The notes under the pieces are model-generated. The model saw only the letters and a program-made list of their open reading frames with translations, searched no databases and was not told where the DNA came from. Below, in pieces: positions 1-5,605 of a stretch of 6,279 nt of DNA (positions are counted from its first letter, which is position 1; each line of letters starts with the position of its first letter). The translations under genes and the position numbers were made by a program. The stretch lies in the NCBI GenBank assembly GCA_913052275.1, contig CAJXDX010000104.1, positions 1-6,279 of the forward strand, given 5' to 3'. The stretch is from an uncultured Pseudomonadota bacterium (lineage in GTDB: Bacteria > SAR324 > NAC60-12).

Positions 1-72
1 GTGAACATTTCGGGTCTTGATATGACAGCATTATACCTTTATGCTGGCAATCATGATGAGTGCCGTGGGTGA
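1..72 (+). other. Possible 3' tail of an upstream gene (23 open codons, unrecognised)
   Basis: Frame 1 is open from the left edge to a TGA at 70-72, giving a tail ending AGNHDECRG. I recognise no family in it. The other two forward frames close at once (TGA at 2-4 and at 18-20), so an upstream gene could equally end at one of those stops. A promoter-like sequence at 17-45 lies inside this stretch, which weakens the case for a coding tail. It is listed only so the region is accounted for. Confidence 0.2.
17..45 (+). promoter_or_regulatory. Putative sigma70-like promoter for coaE
   Basis: TTGATA (17-22, five of six matches to TTGACA) is followed by a 17-bp spacer and TATGCT (40-45, four of six matches to TATAAT). 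The transcript would start near 52, about 70 nt ahead of the GTG start of coaE. Both boxes and the spacing are seen in the sequence. Activity is inferred, and chance matches are common in AT-rich DNA. Confidence 0.35.
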
Positions 73-123
73 AAGTCAATCGGCTGAATAAGTAATTTGC
101 TTAATAAAAATACCAAGAGAGCG

Positions 124-735
124 GTGGAAAAAAAACCAATTCTGATCGGTCTTACAGGCGGCATTGCTTCCGGGAAAAGCACAGTTATTCAGTATATTCG
201 TTATCAGGGCTATCCTGTTATAGATGCAGATAAACTGGGGCACAGAGTTCTGGAACTGGGGAATCCGGGATACAGCAAAGTGGTGGAAAAATTTGGGAAA
301 GGCGTATTAAACAAAGACAAAACCGTAAATCGACTTGTACTGGGAAGAATTGTGTTTGCGGATCCGTCTCAGCTTAAGGCTCTGAATGAAATTTCTCATC
401 CAATCATTGCTGAAATGGTACTGAAAGAGTTTGAATCAATAATTTCAGAAGATTCAGGAGGGATCGTGTTTTTGGAAGCAGCATTATTAATTGAAGCAAA
501 TTGGTATAACATGTGCCATCATATTTGGGTAGTAACTCTTGACGCAGCAGAAGCGACCCGCAGGTTGCAGAAGCGTGATGGTTTGAGTGAATCAGAAGCC
601 AGATCACGGCTTGAATCACAACTCACTGCAAAAGAAAGATTAGCATATGCTGATGTTGTATTACACAATAATGGATCCAGGAAAGATCTCCTCTCTCAAA
701 CTCAACGGGCACTTGAGGAATTGCAGAGCAATTGA
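124..735 (+). CDS. coaE: Dephospho-CoA kinase (CoaE)
   Basis: CoaE phosphorylates the 3'-hydroxyl of dephospho-CoA with ATP in the cytoplasm, the last step of coenzyme A synthesis. The N-terminus carries the family P-loop GLTGGIASGKST directly after the first beta strand. VIDADKLGH (the DAD motif), NEISHPII, the EAALLIE stretch, VVTLDAAEATRRLQKRD and a C-terminal Q-x-x-x-x-E-R-x-x-x-AD followed by NNGS all fit CoaE. I place the start at GTG 124, giving 203 residues: this puts the P-loop near residue 9, as is usual, and an AAGAG sequence lies 4 nt upstream. The frame also allows a TTG at 97, which adds nine residues (LNKNTKRA-type) without a ribosome binding site. The length is normal and all motifs are intact. 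It is the first gene of a likely two-gene unit with the lipid-kinase-like gene 50 bp downstream. The functional call is secure; the exact start is less so. Confidence 0.95.
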   Translation: MEKKPILIGLTGGIASGKSTVIQYIRYQGYPVIDADKLGHRVLELGNPGYSKVVEKFGKGVLNKDKTVNRLVLGRIVFADPSQLKALNEISHPIIAEMVLKEFESIISEDSGGIVFLEAALLIEANWYNMCHHIWVVTLDAAEATRRLQKRDGLSESEARSRLESQLTAKERLAYADVVLHNNGSRKDLLSQTQRALEELQSN

Positions 736-785
736 ACTGGGTGAAATAAACAGATAACCACGAACGCACTGATAAAAGTCATTTC

Positions 786-1724
786 ATGAAACATCCGATG
801 CACCTGATTCTTGACAGTTATTCCCATCCGGGGATTTCCATGTTCTGGAAACGTCACGGGCTTGGAATCATGGAACAGCTGGTGCCAACTGAATTTTTCT
901 TTACAGACAGTGATACACCCCTGGAAAAACTTGTTGAAAGAGAAATATGGTCAGGATGGAAAAAAATAATTTTAATTGGATCCCCAAGTTCCATAAGACG
1001 TGGATTTAATACGCTGATGCAGGCCAGCAGGGAATGCCGGAGTACACTGGAGATAGGATTCTGGCCTCTAAACTTGCAGAAACTTGCCGCCAGTATCAGC
1101 CAGTCTCCGTCAAGCTTAAGACCAGTACTTCAGGTGTTCAAAGCTGGACACACCCTGAAGGTTGATGTCATGAAGGTCCAGTTTCTCGCACCTGCACTGG
1201 AAACAAGATATTTTTGGAATGATTTGGTAATAAACAGTACTCAATCAAATGCTGACACAACCATTTACATTGATGAGCAGAACAGCCAGGTGGGAGGAAA
1301 ATTTCGATGCCGTATTGCATTCCATGATGAAACTTTGAGCTCGCTGACAATGCATCCTGGCAAGTTGACAAGGTCGCCTGTACTGAAAGTTTATATTAAA
1401 AGAGAATCTGGAATGAATATTTCAGAATTATTCAAGCAATGCAGGCAGTGGTTTTCATTTGATAGGGAAATCTCTGAAGAGGAGACACTGCTTAAAACCG
1501 GCAAGCAGGTGGAGGTGCAGGGAAACTGGGCAAATTTAACCCTTGACGTGGCTGCAATAAAAGATTCTGTGCAGTCAGTGCACTTTGATGTGGATCGAAA
1601 ATCTTTCTCGCTGATTGTTCCCGCAAAACCGATTTTGATCCCTGAAAGCGCCAGAAAGATGATTCCGGCATTTCGGCCAACTGGAGTAATTGCAAACAAC
1701 CGGGGTAAGTCAGGAAAAGTTTAA
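786..1724 (+). CDS. Diacylglycerol kinase/YegS/LCB5-like protein with degenerate catalytic motifs
   Basis: The 312-residue protein follows the lipid-kinase (DAGK/sphingosine kinase-like) layout. It has a first strand MHLILDSY, then IILIGSPSSIRRGFNTLM (61-78), which sits where the family has a strand followed by GGDGT-N/E and a helix. LEIGFWPLN (88-96) occupies the position of the LG-I-PLGT strand. Further on come a HTLKVDVMKVQF strand (122-133, family 'vDlg.v'), RYFWNDLVI (141-149, family 'FlN..s.G'), and a C-terminal beta section with LTLDV (251-255, family DGE) and VHFDVDRKSFSLIVP (265-279). The nucleotide-binding GGDGT reads GSPSS, PLGT reads PLN and DGE reads DVA, so kinase activity is doubtful. 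Real members phosphorylate diacylglycerol or sphingoid bases at the membrane; here a regulatory or binding role is possible. The ATG at 786 has no clear ribosome binding site, and a second in-frame ATG follows at 798. The family call is inference from pattern, not from a profile search. Confidence 0.6.
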   Translation: MKHPMHLILDSYSHPGISMFWKRHGLGIMEQLVPTEFFFTDSDTPLEKLVEREIWSGWKKIILIGSPSSIRRGFNTLMQASRECRSTLEIGFWPLNLQKLAASISQSPSSLRPVLQVFKAGHTLKVDVMKVQFLAPALETRYFWNDLVINSTQSNADTTIYIDEQNSQVGGKFRCRIAFHDETLSSLTMHPGKLTRSPVLKVYIKRESGMNISELFKQCRQWFSFDREISEEETLLKTGKQVEVQGNWANLTLDVAAIKDSVQSVHFDVDRKSFSLIVPAKPILIPESARKMIPAFRPTGVIANNRGKSGKV

Positions 1725-1766
1725 ATCCGTTATAAACAGAATCAATAGTTTTTCCCGTACTGCAAT

Positions 1767-2273
1767 TTAAACTTTTTCTTCTTCGGTAAGTTTTTCTGTC
1801 TCCTCTGAATTTGAATCTTCGATATTTTGGGAGGATTCCAGTTTTTTTACAGAACCCGAACTTTCATCCGGAAGCAATTTGGGTATCTGTTCCGGAAGCA
1901 ATTTCTTCATTTTCTCTTCTGTCGCTGTCAGGCACTGCCCCTCAAAAATTCCTCCAGTCTGTATAACAAGAGAACCTGCCAGATTTGTGATATTTCCACG
2001 TACTCGTCCTTTCGACATGATTTCAATACTGTTAGAAGCAAACAATTCTCCTTCAACTGATCCATTTACTTTTATTGACGCTGCTCTAATGGTGGCGTCT
2101 ACTTTGGCAAATTCCCCGATAATCACTTCACTTATACTGTCTATAGTTCCATGAACCTCACCATCAATCCAGATGGGACGCATCCCCCAGATTTTTCCCT
2201 CAATTCGCATGCCTCGGCCTATATAAGTAGGAGCTGAATTAAAGGCAGGTGATTTTTTGTTCTTTCCAAACAA
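1767..2273 (-). CDS. Bactofilin (polymerising cytoskeletal protein)
   Basis: Bactofilins form nucleotide-independent filaments at the inner face of the membrane and act as scaffolds for cell-shape, stalk, polar or peptidoglycan-modifying proteins. The 168-residue protein has a short basic N-terminus (MFGKNKK). A right-handed beta-helix core spans about residues 16-112: YIGRGMRIEGKI, IDGEVHGTIDS, VIIGEFAKVDATI, IKVNGSVEGEL, IEIMSKGRVRGNI, LVIQTGGIFEG. The regular G-x-[VI]-x-G spacing is diagnostic of the family. The C-terminal tail (about 118-168) is charged and acidic, presumably disordered, and contains an 8-residue near-repeat, KLLPEQIP/KLLPDESS. The start is TTG, set by an AGGAG 6 nt upstream. 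It is a single gene, divergent from ccmH and convergent with the lipid-kinase-like gene. Which partner it scaffolds cannot be told from here. Confidence 0.93.
   Translation of the reverse strand: MFGKNKKSPAFNSAPTYIGRGMRIEGKIWGMRPIWIDGEVHGTIDSISEVIIGEFAKVDATIRAASIKVNGSVEGELFASNSIEIMSKGRVRGNITNLAGSLVIQTGGIFEGQCLTATEEKMKKLLPEQIPKLLPDESSGSVKKLESSQNIEDSNSEETEKLTEEEKV
1867..1904 (-). repeat. 14-bp direct repeat at 24-bp period in the bactofilin tail
   Basis: TCCGGAAGCAATTT occurs at 1867-1880 and again at 1891-1904 (plus-strand reading). In the bactofilin frame each copy encodes K-L-L-P-[ED], and the 24-bp offset is exactly eight codons, so the reading frame is kept. This looks like a small in-frame tandem duplication in the C-terminal linker. 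Confidence 0.7.
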
Positions 2274-2279
2274 TTTTTA

Positions 2280-2284
2280 CTCCT
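2280..2284 (-). promoter_or_regulatory. Shine-Dalgarno site that fixes the TTG start of the bactofilin
   Basis: On the minus strand the sequence AAAAGGAG ends at 2280, 6 nt before the TTG at 2273. It is the strongest ribosome binding site in the window. It supports the non-ATG start, because no ATG lies in frame nearby. Confidence 0.8.
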
Positions 2285-2362
2285 TTTATTTGATTAAGGA
2301 AAACCCTATCATTTTTAGAAGACAGAAAAAATTCCATGCGGAGTATTAGATACATAAAACTG

Positions 2363-2390
2363 CTTATAAACAAGATAATTATTTGTTCAA
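2363..2390 (-). promoter_or_regulatory. Putative promoter for the bactofilin gene
   Basis: Reading the minus strand, TTGAAC (2390-2385, TTGA of TTGACA) is followed by a 16-bp spacer and TATAAG (2368-2363, five of six matches to TATAAT). The transcript would start near 2356 with a leader of about 80 nt. It lies in the 199-bp divergent spacer between the bactofilin and ccmH. Only the box matches are seen; use is inferred. Confidence 0.35.
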
Positions 2391-2444
2391 TTTCGGCAAA
2401 TTAAATTCAGAATCTATGAAACGATAAAAGTCTGCAATATTTCA

Positions 2445-2473
2445 TTTACATGTATGCATTTCCTGTTTTAAAT
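2445..2473 (+). promoter_or_regulatory. Putative promoter for ccmH
   Basis: TTTACA (2445-2450, five of six matches) is followed by a 17-bp spacer and TTAAAT (2468-2473, four of six matches). Transcription would start near 2480, downstream of the earliest in-frame TTG (2473). If the promoter is real, that TTG is ruled out as a start, which favours ATG 2500 or 2533. The spacer contains two adjoining 6-bp palindromes, ACATGT (2448-2453) and ATGCAT (2454-2459). Confidence 0.3.
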
Positions 2474-2532
2474 TGAAACCTTTTTGGCAGAAAGGTAAAA
2501 TGCTTTGTCAGACAAATCAGCACAGGTTTGAA

Positions 2533-3063
2533 ATGAAACTGAATTTGATCAAATATTTTATTCATCACACCTCTTTTTGCAAACGCTCAAATCTCTTGAA
2601 AATCCGATTTTTCATTGGTTTATTCGTTTTAATAATTACATGCGGCATGCCTGCCATGAATTTTGCCTCAGAAAGCAAAGAATTCGAGGCACGATTCAAG
2701 AAACTCTCGAATGAGTTACGATGCCCAACCTGCCAGGGATTGTCTGTTAAAGATTCTGAGGCAGGATTTTCAACCAGCATCAAAGGCAAAATTCGTGAAC
2801 TGATGAAACAGGGAAAATCTGATGAAGAAATAATGGCATATTTTGTTGAGCGATATGGAGAGTGGATTTTGCGGGCACCTCCAGTATCAGGTTTCAATAT
2901 GGTGTTATGGGTATTGCCTGGTGCTGCTATAGTAACAGGACTCTTATGGGTGCTCTACAGGTCAAAAAACTGGGTAGAAAAACCAACAAAGGAAATCACC
3001 CGGCTTACGCCTGAGGAGGAACAAAAGATAATGGATGATCTAGGTCGTTTTGAGAAGAGTTAG
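2533..3063 (+). CDS. ccmH: CcmH-type cytochrome c biogenesis thioredoxin-like protein
   Basis: CcmH is a membrane-anchored periplasmic thiol oxidoreductase of the system I cytochrome c maturation pathway. It reduces the apocytochrome CxxCH cysteines before haem is attached. From ATG 2533 the protein has 176 residues. A hydrophobic signal segment is at about 24-37 (IRFFIGLFVLIITC), with cleavage probably near A41-A45. The redox motif LRCPTCQGLSVKDS (cysteines at 64 and 67) is followed by the family helix ending GKSDEEIMAYFVERYGEW, then LRAPP. A C-terminal membrane helix lies at about 123-142 (MVLWVLPG onward), with a short charged tail after it. In-frame starts also exist at TTG 2473 and ATG 2500. 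ATG 2500 has AAAGG 4 nt upstream, and 2533 has AGG 6 nt upstream. I chose 2533 because it gives the shortest pre-signal stretch, but 2500 is possible. No other ccm gene is adjacent, so it is an orphan within this window. Confidence 0.92.
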   Translation: MKLNLIKYFIHHTSFCKRSNLLKIRFFIGLFVLIITCGMPAMNFASESKEFEARFKKLSNELRCPTCQGLSVKDSEAGFSTSIKGKIRELMKQGKSDEEIMAYFVERYGEWILRAPPVSGFNMVLWVLPGAAIVTGLLWVLYRSKNWVEKPTKEITRLTPEEEQKIMDDLGRFEKS

Positions 3064-3068
3064 GAGGA

Positions 3069-4121
3069 TTATTTCATGCGGAAAGCGTTAAAATTATCAA
3101 AGTCGATCCGGTAATCAATCTGGTCATGCACATTAAACTGATCCAGGTAGTCAGCATAATATTTGCCTTCTTTCTTCAAATAAGTATCAACGAATGACTG
3201 GTCAAAGTTTTCACGGTCATCCAGAGAAAACATCCGGGCAGCAGCAGTTTTTTCGGAAAGTTCAAGTAACACACGTAAATCAATCAGATTTTCCATTTCT
3301 GGAAGAAAAACGGTTGTTCCCCAGACAAGCAGTATCATTTCCGGAGCCAGGAAAAAAGGTGTAGTTGTAATTTCAAAATCATGAATCATTTCAGGAAGTT
3401 TTTCAAAATATACTTGCTGTCCCTTGCTGTATGGGCGCATAACGTCCTCAACAATCCAGTTTTGTATTTCTTCAGAGCGCCATAAAGTTGATTTTGATTT
3501 CTTACTTGAGATATTCTGCTTTTGAAATTCTGTTCCCAGTACTTGAGAAAGATCAAGTCCGGAGACCAGCAGTTCCTGGTCCTCCAGGGCTTCGGTCAGT
3601 TCACTGACAAAAAAAACATGCCCGCACTCATCAGGACCACCAATACCGACTATCAATGGGACCTGCGGTGAGTCATGCTTAAGTTTGACAAGTTTAGCGG
3701 ACAAATCAGCTGCAGTAATTTTACTGGGATGGAAAATCTGGAGCATATCCTGAAGATATTGATACTGCATGCCGCCGTTGTGAGTTGTGCTGCCTGTGCT
3801 GCCGGCAAAGTTCCGGGTAGTTCCGGATAATTTTATTTGAAGTTCAGGCTGCTCAGTAAACCAGAAAACATCATTGCCTGTGAGTGAGTTGTTTTTTTGC
3901 AGGGCTTCCATTGTGGTATACTTTAAAACAGAAAGTTTTGAATATGAGTTCCAGTCTGAATACTCGATAGATTCTGAGATTAATACTATTTCAAAATCAC
4001 GATCGACAAGAACACGCAAAAATTGTCGAAAATTATCCCAATTTTCCTGATCAAAATTAACAGTCAGGCTGTCAAGGTCAAAAACCAGTAGACGTATGTG
4101 ATTTGGATGAAAATCCTGCAT
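3069..4121 (-). CDS. HAD-like and uridine-kinase-like P-loop fusion protein, probable pseudokinase
   Basis: This 350-residue protein appears to have two domains. Residues about 8-110 look HAD-like: LLVFDLDSLTV (11-21) matches motif I, with aspartates at D15 and D17. EIVLISES (44-51) fits the motif II strand with S49. VFWFTEQPEL (85-94) sits where motif IV normally reads VGD. No cap domain is apparent. Residues about 155-350 resemble uridine kinase/phosphoribulokinase P-loop enzymes. PLIVGIGGPDECGHVF (155-170) aligns with the strand and Walker A of GIAGGSGSGKTT, but K-T is replaced by H168-V169. LLVSGLDLS (184-192) matches the 'ISxDdFY' region. MILLVWGTTVFL (262-273) matches the 'vivEGi..l' strand with E replaced by W267. 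NLIDLRVLLEL (278-288) and YLKKEGKYYADYL (314-326) match the following strand and helix. Loss of the Walker A lysine argues against ATP-dependent kinase activity. No ribosome binding site is seen before ATG 4121. The domain calls are pattern-based inference; the function is unknown. Confidence 0.6.
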   Translation of the reverse strand: MQDFHPNHIRLLVFDLDSLTVNFDQENWDNFRQFLRVLVDRDFEIVLISESIEYSDWNSYSKLSVLKYTTMEALQKNNSLTGNDVFWFTEQPELQIKLSGTTRNFAGSTGSTTHNGGMQYQYLQDMLQIFHPSKITAADLSAKLVKLKHDSPQVPLIVGIGGPDECGHVFFVSELTEALEDQELLVSGLDLSQVLGTEFQKQNISSKKSKSTLWRSEEIQNWIVEDVMRPYSKGQQVYFEKLPEMIHDFEITTTPFFLAPEMILLVWGTTVFLPEMENLIDLRVLLELSEKTAAARMFSLDDRENFDQSFVDTYLKKEGKYYADYLDQFNVHDQIDYRIDFDNFNAFRMK

Positions 4122-4127
4122 GATTAA

Positions 4128-4136
4128 ACTATAGCA
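4128..4136 (-). promoter_or_regulatory. Extended -10 promoter placing transcription start at the ATG of the HAD/kinase-like gene
   Basis: On the minus strand, TGCTATAGT (4136 down to 4128) is an extended -10 element, TGN plus TATAGT (five of six matches to TATAAT). Six bases (TTAATC) separate it from the ATG at 4121, so normal initiation 7 nt downstream would start the RNA at the A of the start codon. No Shine-Dalgarno sequence is present, which agrees with a leaderless message. No good -35 box is visible, as is usual for extended -10 promoters. Confidence 0.4.
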
Positions 4137-4201
4137 TTGTTTAAATTTTTTATTTCAGTTAATACCCAAAATATTTCATCTTTTACGTAAGGCAGTTTTC
4201 A

Positions 4202-5605
4202 ATGCTGAAGAGGCATACACAGATTTTTTCTACAGTCCTGCGTTTGTTTGACATGTTTCTGGCTTTTGCAGCCTGGGAACTGGCATATATGCTTCGTTTC
4301 ATCTGGGTTGATTTTCCTGCCGCAGTGATGATTCCGGAACATCATGAATATCTGAAGGCTGCATTTTTTGTGGCCATTTTATCAGGTTTTGTATTTTCTT
4401 TCATTGGTGTATATCGTATGCACAAAGTCATACACCTGCGGCACGAATTCTATCATCTTTTACGTGGAACTTTCACGCTTTTCCTGCTTACTCTGGTGGC
4501 TGCATTTTTCTATCGTGATTTTTCATATTCGCGTGTTCACACAATCTATTTTCTAATTTGCTATTTGAATTTACTTTTTTTGTCAAGGTTGCTGACAAGA
4601 TGGGGGCTGGAGTGGCTGCACAATAGAGGAAAACATGTTGAAAATATTCTGCTGATTGGAGAAGGAGTCACAGCGAGTAAATTTGTTGACAGGCTTGAGC
4701 GTTTCAAATCATTGGGAATAGTCCTGAGAGGGGTGATTGAAACCGGCAGCAAAATTAAATCTGATATTCCAGCAAATATACCAAGACTGGGTGGAATTGA
4801 TCAACTGAGCCGGATTATTCAGGCACATAAAATTGATCAGGTTTTTATTGCACTATCTCCGGAAGAACAGCACTACCTTCCTGGACTGAAGGAGCTGCTT
4901 GCCGAACAGTGGGTTGATGTCAGGATAATACCGGACCTGGGGACGTTTCGTACTTTGCATACTGAAGTTGAATCTTTTGAAGACATGCCCATTGTAACAA
5001 TTGTTCAAAGCCCTATGACCGGCTGGAATCAGGTTTTAAAGCGGATTCTTGATATTTCCGGAGCATTGATTGCTTTAGTCCTTTTTGCTCCATTAATGTT
5101 GATAATTGCAATAGTAATTAGACTCACATCTTCAGGACCCTCTCTTTATGGCCAGGAACGTATGGGCCTTGATGGCCGTACATTTAATGCTTTAAAATTC
5201 CGATCCATGCACTATGATGCTGAATCTGAGACCGGTGCTGTCTGGGCCAGTGAAAACGATGAGCGGCGCACTAAATTCGGCACCTTCCTGAGGAAATACA
5301 GTCTGGATGAATTGCCGCAGCTTTTCAATGTATTCAAAGGTGAAATGAGCCTGGTTGGCCCCAGGCCTGAGCGGCCTGTGTTTATTGAACAGTTTAAAAG
5401 CCAGATTCCCCACTACATGCTTCGTCACAAAGTCAAGGCAGGAATAACCGGATGGGCTCAAATCAATGGATGGAGGGGGAATACATCCCTTGAAAAACGC
5501 ATTGAATGTGACCTGTATTACATAGAACGCTGGTCCATCTGGTTCGACATAAAAATTTTGTTTCTGACTTTTTACAGAGGTTTTTTTGGAACAAATGCGT
5601 ATTAG
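4202..5605 (+). CDS. Polyprenyl-phosphate glycosyl-1-phosphate transferase (WcaJ/WbaP type)
   Basis: This enzyme transfers a sugar-1-phosphate, typically glucose or galactose, from a UDP-sugar to undecaprenyl phosphate at the inner membrane. That starts a repeat unit of exopolysaccharide, capsule or O-antigen. The 467-residue protein has the full large-PGT layout. Four N-terminal membrane helices lie at about 12-32, 52-70, 87-104 and 112-128. A CoA-binding-like Rossmann region follows (VENILLIGEG at 146-155 through about 265). The C-terminal catalytic domain has a membrane helix at about 281-307, then GPSLYGQERMGLDG, the LKFRSM motif, SLDELPQLFNV (367-377), GEMSLVGPRPERP (380-392) and KAGITGWAQINGWRG. 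The Asp-Glu pair D369-E370 is the catalytic dyad known for monotopic PGTs. The C-terminal DLYYIERWSIWFDIKIL is typical of the Und-P glucose phosphotransferase group. AAGG lies 9 nt before the ATG. It overlaps the downstream pilin gene by 11 bp. The sugar specificity cannot be read from sequence. Confidence 0.95.
   Translation: MLKRHTQIFSTVLRLFDMFLAFAAWELAYMLRFIWVDFPAAVMIPEHHEYLKAAFFVAILSGFVFSFIGVYRMHKVIHLRHEFYHLLRGTFTLFLLTLVAAFFYRDFSYSRVHTIYFLICYLNLLFLSRLLTRWGLEWLHNRGKHVENILLIGEGVTASKFVDRLERFKSLGIVLRGVIETGSKIKSDIPANIPRLGGIDQLSRIIQAHKIDQVFIALSPEEQHYLPGLKELLAEQWVDVRIIPDLGTFRTLHTEVESFEDMPIVTIVQSPMTGWNQVLKRILDISGALIALVLFAPLMLIIAIVIRLTSSGPSLYGQERMGLDGRTFNALKFRSMHYDAESETGAVWASENDERRTKFGTFLRKYSLDELPQLFNVFKGEMSLVGPRPERPVFIEQFKSQIPHYMLRHKVKAGITGWAQINGWRGNTSLEKRIECDLYYIERWSIWFDIKILFLTFYRGFFGTNAY
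5595..5605 (+). other. 11-bp overlap between the PGT and pilin-like genes
   Basis: The pilin ATG (5595-5597) lies inside the last codons of the PGT gene, which stops at TAG 5603-5605. The two reading frames differ. A GGA at 5588-5590 serves as a weak ribosome binding site. Ribosomes finishing the upstream gene could re-initiate here, so the two products are probably made from one mRNA. Confidence 0.75.

Noticed and set aside
736..785. Possible intergenic repeat (ACCACGAACGCACT) between coaE and the next gene
   Set aside because: It resembles scattered intergenic sequences seen in some genomes, but there is only one copy here and no symmetry, so it cannot be supported.
1391..1699. Minus-strand open frames of 102 and 67 codons inside the lipid-kinase-like gene
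   Set aside because: They lie wholly antisense to a better-supported gene, have no ribosome binding site or recognisable motif, and overlap each other in different frames.
1827..2154. Plus-strand open frames of 77 and 91 codons opposite the bactofilin
   Set aside because: They are antisense shadows of a clear bactofilin beta-helix coding frame, with no family motifs of their own.
2565..2897. Minus-strand 110-codon frame inside ccmH
   Set aside because: It overlaps the conserved CcmH redox domain, whose frame is certain. The antisense product has no recognisable features.
3069..4121. Calling the HAD/P-loop fusion an active uridine kinase
   Set aside because: The fold pattern fits, but the Walker A lysine and threonine and the downstream glutamate are absent, so an activity name would mislead.
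4137..4201. Promoter for the PGT gene in the divergent spacer
   Set aside because: The best pair, TTGTTT and TAATAC with a 17-bp spacer, matches consensus in only three of six positions in each box, which is not above chance in AT-rich DNA.
5192..5461. Minus-strand 89-codon frame inside the PGT catalytic domain
   Set aside because: It is opposite the highly conserved PGT motifs, and the opening reflects codon constraint on the real strand.
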